From Dipteris shenzhenensis (taxonomy: Eukaryota > Polypodiophyta > Polypodiopsida > Gleicheniales): 64,000 bases of DNA. The position numbers were made by a program, and so were the translations under genes. A model generated the notes under the pieces. It ran no database searches, was not told where the DNA came from, and worked only from the letters and a program-made list of their open reading frames with translations. This document shows, piece by piece, positions 56,641 through 64,000 of the stretch. The DNA lies in NCBI GenBank assembly GCA_047967505.1, contig CM106538.1, one strand, 5' to 3'. How positions within the stretch are numbered: the stretch's first letter is position 1; each line of letters opens with the position of its first letter.

Positions 56641-57260
56641 AAACTGTCTGTAGCAGTCACATTGAATATGCCCTAATTCAGCGCACATTGAATTAGCTCT
56701 ACCATGCTGAATTCCTAAAGTCGTCTCGCTGAATCAGCAAAGTCAATGTTGAATTAGCGAAGTCAACACTTACTAATTCAATGCATGCTGGATGAACTAG
56801 ATCTAGCATGTTGAGTTAAAAAAGTCAATGCTAAATTAGGAAAGTCAACTTAGAATTATAATTCAACGCATGTTGAATCAGCTAGCCCCACCTACCCTTG
56901 ACAATTTTCACCTAACTCCCAGTTGGACATTAAATGATGACAGTGGGCATGTCAACACTTGGTCAACACTGTGTTAGTAAAGTCAACGTTGAATTAGCCC
57001 TAATTCAGTGCATTTTAAATTAGCAAAGTCAATGTTTAATTAGCCCTAATTTAGTGCATTTTAAATTAGCAAAGTCAACATTGAATTAGCCCTAATTCAG
57101 TGTATTTTAAATTAGCAAAGTCACTGTTGAATTAGCCCTAATTCAGTGCATTTTAAATTAGCAAAGTCAACGTTGAATTAACCCTAATTCAGTGCATTTT
57201 AAATTAGCAAAGTCAATGTCAAAGTAGCAAAGCTAGTGCCAAATCACTAATTCAACGCAC
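56640..57260. repeat. 46-bp tandem repeat array and its degenerate flank
   Basis: From about 56979 to 57210 there are five copies of a 46-bp unit built on AGCAAAGTCAACGTTGAATT, AGCCCTAATTCAGTGCATTT and TAAATT. Each unit holds the imperfect inverted pair AATTAG/CTAATT. More degenerate, shorter relatives (GAATTAGC, AAAGTCAA, GCATGTTGAAT) extend left to 56640. Confidence 0.9.
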
Positions 57261-57319
57261 ATTGAATTAGCTCCTTAAGTGAAGGTTGGCCAGTTGCAAA
57301 TTTAGAAAAAAATAATGAA

Positions 57320-59100
57320 ATTTGCATGCAAATCGCATTGAAATAAATCCGATTTTCAAAAAAATTACTGGGGAAATACACCCACATGCTATCCTTGGAC
57401 CCCGCATCGAAGTGGAATCAACCTATGCCAAACAACACATGCACTTCAGATCAAGAAGAGTAGGAGCTAACCCTAAGCATGAGGATAGTTCCTCAAATAC
57501 CCTCTTATCAACCTACACACCTAGCACTACATCCTTAGGGTTAGCAAGCTCAAACATCAGTTTTACGCCTTGCACAAACAACTACAAGGTGATCTACCTA
57601 GCTCGAAACAGTCCATGAGCTTGGAGAAAGACATAGGAGAACCCTCCAATGTTAGAGCCTCTGTGGCTCCGGACTCTAGCTTTAATGATTCCCAATCTCC
57701 TATCCCTTCTACAACAGTGAGATTAAGGGAGACCTTTTCCAACATGATGGGTAGACTTGGACTAATTGAGCCGACATATATTAAAGCCATTTCCTAGGTA
57801 GAATAGGGTGCAAGTAGAACCTCTGGTGTTGACCCAACCATCAGTGTCAGACACAAAAATTAGGGAACCAAGTCCCACCATATCTGTTGGCAATCAACCA
57901 CCACCATATCCATTCTTTGATGAAAGCCAGTCATGTAGGGGTGAATTTGGCCCCAAAATCCCCAAAGAGTTTCAAATGTTAGAACAATATGGACAAAGGA
58001 GTAATCCTAAAGGTCCACAAGTAAGCCCCCCCGTCCAAAGTCCTGTCATTTCCTACTTGGCCACAGAACATGGGAGGTATGCCATACCCAAGAATTGTCT
58101 CTTATAGGCCTATGCCTGAGGTGAACATGCCATTTCCCAGAGGACCTCTAGCCCAACCTGTTAGGCCCAACCAACCCCAACTCACAATGCAAATGCCTAA
58201 TGTGTCACAATACTCAAATCCTACATTTGTATAGTCACCAAATACATGGACCCTCCACCGGGACCACCAATGTACAGAGAAGGGTCACCATATCCTTAAG
58301 CTTTGCCTAGTCCACAAATGGAACTTACCATGAGGCAATGAGGATCCTAGTACAAGCATAAGAAGGGGGGCCACACCACGAACTTCCACCGGATGGAATT
58401 CTAACCCTTCGAGGAGTAGGCATGTCGATCTCCAAGCTTATCACAAAATTCCTAGGTGAAGGCATCCCGATCTCCCATGTTCAAAGGTTTGTGAAATTTT
58501 TTGGGACATCAGTGACCTGGACAAAGTCAATGCCTTTGGACTGATCCTTGATGGAAGGCAGGTCAGTGGCTCAGAGCCTTAAGCCCTGAGGAGAAGATCA
58601 ATTAGGACACCTTGCGCAAGGCATTCATCGTAGGGTTTGCTCCAAGTGGATCAAAATGGAGTCCTATCAACCAACTATATGAGGTATCAGAAAGAGAAAC
58701 AAAGTCTCTTAGAGACTACATTGCTAGGACTAGACATTTAAACTCAAGGTGTGAACCTCATGAGAGGGTGAGTGATGCAAAACCACTACCATGCTTCCTC
58801 ATAGGTCTATGGTACTCTAAGCTTCGTGATCATCTGTTTGCAGTGAATTCGACATTGTTTGAGCTATGCAACATGGTTGCAATATGCCTAGACAACAATA
58901 TGAAGGAAAAGGCTCAAGGGGAGAAGACTTCACCTGCCTCATCAGAGGTATCTCAAACCTTGAATGCCATTGATTCATGTGAAGCCAAGGAGACAACCAC
59001 GGCCACTACAGGCATGCATATGGAGTACTTGGCTACCAACTTGTTAAATCAGATAAGCCAACAATTAAAAGGAGGAGCAACAAGGGAAGCCCCCCAGTAA
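57320..59100 (+). pseudogene. Gypsy-type gag relic
   Basis: The N-terminal part (57322-58110) is Pro/Ser-rich in interrupted frames. The 162-codon frame 58612-59100 has a gag core: LYEVSERETKSLRDYIARTR, LNSRCEPHERVSDAKPLPCF and LIGLWYSKLRDHLF fit the Retrotrans_gag pattern (W..F...F......ESLRDY..R...L). Stops lie between the parts. No zinc knuckle, protease or RT follows; the next 450 bp are AT-rich. The 46-bp array lies directly upstream. Confidence 0.6.
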
Positions 59101-59547
59101 TCCTCATGTGTGATATGTTTAGTATGGAATTATTATAGGAATTCACCCCACAAATGAGTGCCCCCAACTTAGGGCAAGGCTGACACTTTATCGTACCCAT
59201 TAGGAAAAAAGGGAGCTCATTTTGGGGCCCTGTAAGAAATTCGCTATTTTCTCCCTAAAATGTGGAAAAAGCAATAAAATACGGATATTTGTCAGTTCAA
59301 GACCATAAGTGCGTCAGTCCAGGGAGGAATAAAAAAGTCCTTTCAAATAATTGAGAAGACGTTGCATTAAACTCTCCATATAGATTCTCTCTCCATATAT
59401 ATTTCGCATCTCTTTCGACGGTCGCCTCTCATAAAGAACCCATCATGCCATCACTAATCCATTTTTTCCAAATATTTGAATGGTTACTGTGAAAGATTAG
59501 ATGAGTTTTATAAAAAGCAGACAAGATGAAGAACCAACCCTCACGAA
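59101..59547. other. Spacer; possible promoter region of the next gene
   Basis: AT-rich. TATA-like sequences are CCATATATAT (about 59392) and TTTTATAAAAAG (about 59507), the latter some 40 bp before the ATG at 59548. Assignment is speculative. Confidence 0.25.
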
Positions 59548-61690
59548 ATGGCTGCGTGCAACCATGCTGTTAAAGAAGAACCTCAAAAGAAGCGACTACA
59601 CCATTTGCACATTGATTTAGAAGAAAAATATGTGCCGCTACAGAAAAGAGGAAAGGTTCTGCTTGTGAATGCTGAGCAAAAGGAAAACATGAGAAGAGCA
59701 CGAATGTATGTATACATTTCGACTCAACATTCAACTACGAAAATGTATAAGACATTGTATGTCCAAGAAAGAATGGAGAAGGTGCAAGAAATGTCGATAA
59801 ATTTAGACTTGAAAGAGCAGCTACAAAGGGAAATCGAAGAGCATTCAAAGACAAAGAATGAGCTACAGGGAGCAAGAATGAAGAGAACAGTTCTTGGAGA
59901 AAGACAACGAAATAAGAGAATTTGAAACATTGCGGAGTTGAAAGCTAGCACTGGAGGATGTAAGCGTAGAGTATAGAAAACAAGGTAAGAGTACATCTTG
60001 TTTAGCCATTGTATTTGTATATGTGTGTCCATCTTGCAAGAAAATCTGTAATATTGCAAAGTGTACTTGTTGCAAGGAGATTTTAGGACCTCAGAAAGAA
60101 AACATTGATCCTAATTCCTATCAAACAAATGAAGCGTTTAGTCTCCACTATTGTTGCAAAGAACATGATGGAGGAAAAGAAGTTTAACAAGGTAAAACAT
60201 GAAGTCCTTGAAGACTTTGTATTGGAAAGTAAAGCCGATGTCACAAAAATTCAAGAGGCTCTTGATGTGAGCGGAGTGAGCAGAAAGGGATATGCTTTAA
60301 GATTTATAGTTGTGTCATCAACATTAAAAGATCAACGGATAAAACATGTGTTGTTACCAACACCAACACAAGTGTGGAAGAAACGAGATCATCTCAACCA
60401 AGAAATTGATAAGTTTATTGGACAGTACTTTCATATCGAAAGTGTATATGAAAGTGAAAAGGGAAGCACTACATATAATGCTTGGAATAATATTTTTGTA
60501 GATCTTGAACAATTGCAGAGACTTATGGTTGAGTTCTACAGTATCACATTTGAAGAATATAAAGGAGTTTTGAAGTTTGTTGTGAAGCTTGATGAGTGTG
60601 AAATCGTCAAGGAAGAAAAGATAGAGAGAATTTCTATCACTTTGATGAATCGAGCACTTGATCATTCGATCACAAAGTCCATCTCAAAGTACTTCACTGT
60701 CCAATCAAAAAAGCATGTATGGTGGTTGGACGCATTTGAGGTATGTAAACTATCACCTTCCAAATTAGTGTTTGCTCGAAATGTAATAAAATTTATATCA
60801 TATATCTTACAAACCTATGGTTTTAAATTATAGGTGAAGACTGAGGACCATGCAGTACTTTATTGGGTATTTCATCAAACAGATATACCATCAATTATCA
60901 AGAGTCAAGTCCAAGGATGCCATCTTCATGTTCTAGGGAAGGGTGACTTTCAAATTGAATGGCATATGGCAAGTGACCCGAAAACACTAAAGTGTGTGTC
61001 CAATATAAGCAAAGGGGGTAACTCAAAATCTCCTTGCTTGTACAGCAATGAACCAGCGCATGTCCTAGATTCTAAATGGTGAAAAAGAGCACCCAACAAA
61101 GATAAAGTAGATAAAAATTTCAAAGCAGTTCCTTGAGATCCCATTATGCAATGTTCACATTTGTACATTGCATGCATTATGTAGGATCATTGAGAAACTA
61201 GTTTTTCTATATATTGGATTTGCACGGAAACTTCACCCTGAGAGCAGAAGAAAAGAGGCACTACAATCATTAGAAGCAGTGCTATCAGAAATTGGTCTCC
61301 ATGGAGGAGATGTACATATTACAAAGGATCTTTAAAAATCTACAAATGGAAAAGACGTTCCTATCAAGCCATCTATTGGTGGAGTAAAGGCTAGAAGATT
61401 TTTCTCATCCAGAGAAAAGAACAATATTTAATGGCAGTAAAACAACATACGTATCAAGGATAAAGTATAACTTGTGGAGAAAAGTACACAATGCTATCAA
61501 AGATCATCAAGAAGATGGATTGGCAAAAGATGTCAAGGCAGAAGTGTGGAAATGCTTAGATAAGCTTTTTGTTTTTTGTGACCAAGCCACCTTTAGCAAA
61601 AATGATCAACAAGCATTTGAAGAGCGGTAAAGAGTTTTGGAAAGGCAATGAAAGAGGCTTGGACAACATGTAAAATCACTCATTACATGG
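59548..61690 (+). pseudogene. Unrecognised multi-exon gene with Cys cluster and transposase-like motifs, partly decayed
   Basis: Successive frames: (1) 59548-59900, Lys/Glu-rich coiled coil. (2) 60026-60165, cysteine cluster CPSCKKICNIAKCTCC, then YCCKEH. (3) 60150-60740, a folded region with IQEALDVSGVSRKGYALRF, VKLDECEIVKEEKIERISIT and KHVWWLDAFE. (4) After a GT-AG intron (60741-60833), HAVLYWVFHQTDIPSIIK, FQIEWHMASDPKTLKC. (5) About 61125-61430, CTLHALCRIIEKLVFLYIGF and LHGGDVHITKD. (6) 61440-61620, KYNLWRKVHNAIKDHQEDG. The acidic motifs DE.E, D-x-KTLK and LHALCRI.EKL recall DDE-type transposases; that is inference. Intron retention gives a stop at the acceptor TAG. Frameshifts near 60170, 61125 and 61430 and a TAA near 61335 suggest decay, or more introns. 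Confidence 0.5.
60741..60833 (+). other. Intron in the unrecognised plus-strand gene
   Basis: 93 bp, GTATGT...TTATAG, AT-rich, phase 0. It joins FE to VKTEDH and keeps the frame open on both sides. Confidence 0.75.
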
Positions 61691-61868
61691 TAAGAACAAT
61701 ATCCTATTTTTGTGCATGCTTTTTTTAAAAGCAAACAATATTAGTTTTATATATTCTAATGCCCACTTGCCTATGTATTAAAATAGCATATAATCTACAA
61801 TCACCTTCCTTTCTTTGTAAAAAAAATACGAATGCCCTGCAATTTGGTCCACACAAGGAATGGAAAAA

Positions 61869-63366
61869 TCACACTACATGGCACAAAATGCATTCTCTAC
61901 AAGATTGTGCAATAAGGGTAATTGCATAACCTTCTCTCAAATTAAACAAGCACTGTACGTCATATAACAAGACATACTCTTTTCCCTCAATATTGAATGA
62001 GGGAAGAATGGGCACAGTGAGGTCGGAGCTCTCAGCCTCAACGTCATCCACTATGATAGCATCTCTTAGGGTCTCATTTTTTAAGGCCACTAGGTTTAAT
62101 GCTGCAACTACAAGCTCCTCCTCTGTCGGGTTGATCTTCTCTTCCACTTCTGCTAGGTCTGACTTATCTTCTGTTTCCTCTTCCTCATCGCTATCCTTTG
62201 GGTCCTCAACTTATCCATCAACATAATGTGCGTACATACATGGCAAATGCAAGTGGCCATATTGACTATGTGAGCAGAAGCCCTCCTTTACTCCTTGATT
62301 CTCTAAGACCACCTTGGTCCATCTGCATGCTGCTCAACAGACATAGGCATCTGGTTATCATGGTCGTAGAGCTGCCTTACCCATCGTGGGAATGGCTTTT
62401 TTGGTGGTGTAACAACAAGTTGGTGACTTATACCTTCATCATCTGATATTTCCTCCTCCTTTATAGCTCTTGGGACAGGTCCATAGTGAATTACCTCCTT
62501 GCAGATTCCCTTGTGGTAGTCTTTTAAACTATCAAATAGCTTGTGCATTTGATACCTCATCTTGCCATTTGCAGCAATGTCCTTGACATGTACAAAAGTC
62601 TTACTATTGACAACTTTTGATCCTTCAACTGTTAGCTTGTGGAAGGATTCATACACCTCTCCAAGAAAATCCTTGTGCTGTGTCAGAATAGACTACAAAT
62701 CCATCTCCTTATTGAACATCTCATGGTATTTGTGATAGTGCATTTGGCATTCTAACTTCTATAGAAATTCAAAGAGCTGTAGTTGGGGTGACTTCTTTTC
62801 CTCCTCCTTTCCCTTAGCAACCGACTGTCCACCTTTGTTTGAACCCTTGTCATTAAGCTTTCTTCTCTTGACTGCATCATACAAAATAAAAAATGATTCC
62901 TGCACATATAGCTAAAAAGAAACAGAAGGACTCATAAAGAAATTCTTGCCAAGAGAGTCCTCCTCCCTTACAGCATAAGCTGAGAGGTCAATGGTCTTCC
63001 TAACAGGTCTTGGTGCATCACCTACATCAGCTAGATGGTTAGCTCCTCCTCTTTGAAAGTCTGTAGAAAAACGTGATATGATTGTCTTTATAATTAAATA
63101 CATTGAAATCGCATTTTCTAGCAAATAGTCCTATTGATGCGAAAACAACATGTCCAGACAAATTCAGGTAAATCTTCAAGATAGTTGTCTTGATCATTCA
63201 AAAGATGAAGTAAATGCCTAATAGCTAATGCAGTAGAATTAGATAGACCAAGAAGACACTTGGAAAGGTAGATCAAGACTGTGGTGTATTTAAGTACTTG
63301 TATCCTTTCTCTCCATGGCTTTTGCACAAGTATAGGTAGGTGGGGATGATGATGGGAGAAAAGCAA
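61869..63366 (-). pseudogene. Unrecognised minus-strand gene, convergent with the previous one
   Basis: Minus-strand pieces in order: 63366-63118 (LSKCLLGLSNSTALAIRHLL, EDLPEFVWTCCFRI); 63124-62912 (RPVRKTIDLSAYAVREEDSL); 62905-62303, one frame broken by two TAG codons (RRKLNDKGSNKGGQSVAKGK, ECQMHYHKYHEMFNKEMDL, GSKVVNSKTFVHVKDIAANG, ending in an acidic EEEISDDEG and basic PPKKPFPRWVRQ); and 62147-61869 (EEELVVAALNLVALKNETLR). It looks like one protein of 400 or more residues split by introns or mutations. I know no matching family. Its 3' end faces the plus-strand gene about 200 bp away, so the two may be partners in one mobile element or chance neighbours. Confidence 0.4.
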
Positions 63367-63369
63367 GGT

Positions 63370-63520
63370 CTAAAGTATTGTCTAGATGAAGATGAGGAAG
63401 AAGATGAAGATTCAAAACTGTTGAATGGATGGAGAAAAGTGAAGATAAGAGGAGATGGCACAGATATCTATTCAAGTCACACTTGTCAGCCACGCATGCC
63501 AAAAATGGTCTTCAAGGTAC
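63370..63520 (+). other. Acidic exon-like segment
   Basis: Plus-strand reading LDEDEEEDEDSKLLNGWRKV then RGDGTDIYSSHTCQPRMPK, followed by AAG-GTACTA, a possible splice donor at about 63517. It overlaps the start of the minus-strand gene and could be an exon or just a GAT/GAA-rich repeat. Confidence 0.2.
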
Positions 63521-63639
63521 TATTTTTAGAGTATCTAGTGATTGCATGCACCTATTTTTAGACTAAGCTACCAGAATTAATCATTCCCTTTGTCATCTCC
63601 ATCTCTAATTTCATCTTCCTCCCTATAGGCTTGTGACAT

Positions 63640-63845
63640 AGACAACCTCAACAGCTCTATTACACTGACCCAATACAGCTCCAGCTCCTTCCCCCAGACC
63701 CACTACAGCTCTATCTCAACCCATCAAGCTAACACCCATCAAACTATTATCCACAACCTCACCAACTCTATCACACTGACCCACTATAACTCAAGATACG
63801 TCAAGCTGACAACCATCAAGCTGTCACCCATCAAGCTCTCATTAT
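63640..63845. repeat. Degenerate short repeats (ACTACAGCTCTA / CATCAAGCT)
   Basis: CCCACTACAGCTC-type and ACCCATCAAGCT-type motifs recur several times each. No gene seen from here to the end of the window. Confidence 0.6.
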
Positions 63846-64000
63846 CTACATACTATAATAAGGTTAGTACCTTTGTAAACTGATCTTTCTCAAACATTCT
63901 ACAGACTCTTGCAGAACAATTTGCTAAAAAATGCAATATTCATGTTTGTTCAAGAAAACTGCTCCAAATCGCGTTTTTTATCAAATTCTTACACCCCTAG

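Noticed and set aside
1-64000. tRNA and rRNA genes
   Set aside because: I looked for A- and B-box-like and conserved rRNA blocks on both strands by eye and found none; a covariance-model scan would be decisive.

Overview
This is a repeat-dominated stretch of a land-plant nuclear genome. The evidence is Ty3/gypsy elements of chromovirus type, Ty1/copia fragments, L1-type LINEs whose first ORF resembles the plant DUF4283 plus zinc-knuckle type, and one gene with the plant-specific layout of a cold-shock domain, a glycine-rich region and CCHC knuckles. The low gene density and many layers of nested, decayed elements suggest a large genome such as a fern or gymnosperm. That is an inference; the sequence does not fix the species.

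Layout. 1-8996: a minus-strand LTR retrotransposon with its 5' LTR at 7827-8996 and its 3' LTR running off the window start. It keeps gag but no recognisable pol, and carries large extra ORFs (a domain resembling plant-transposon accessory proteins, and a coiled-coil protein). A gag-only copia remnant lies inside it. 9-16 kb: antisense LINE-like repeats, a possible LTR, a protein-kinase fragment on the minus strand, and two LINEs facing away from each other around a copia gag scrap. 15.9-27.0 kb: a plus-strand LINE split within its reverse-transcriptase region by a very young gypsy chromovirus (18728-25093). That element has 495-bp LTRs, a GGTTG target duplication, a primer-binding site, a polypurine tract and one in-frame stop. 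27.0-31 kb: an older, heavily mutated gypsy pol with its 3' LTR.

31-51.5 kb: AT-rich sequence with few coding signs. It holds a 1.2-kb degenerate array, copia and LINE relics, two (CT)n microsatellites and a duplicated module with hairpin-forming minisatellites. 51.6-52.5 kb: the one clearly intact host gene, a cold-shock-domain/glycine-rich/zinc-knuckle RNA-binding protein with CRT/DRE-like cores and a G-box upstream. 53-59 kb: local duplications, a 46-bp tandem array and a gypsy-like gag relic. 59.5-63.4 kb: two convergent, partly decayed genes of families I do not recognise. The plus-strand one has a clear intron, a Cys-rich cluster and motifs loosely suggesting an RNase-H-fold transposase. 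This pair and the pol-less element at the left are the best candidates for something undescribed.

The window tells mainly of successive transposon insertions. The young gypsy interrupts an older LINE, and the older gypsy shows stop codons mostly explained by C-to-T change at CG and CAG sites, as expected of long-methylated DNA.
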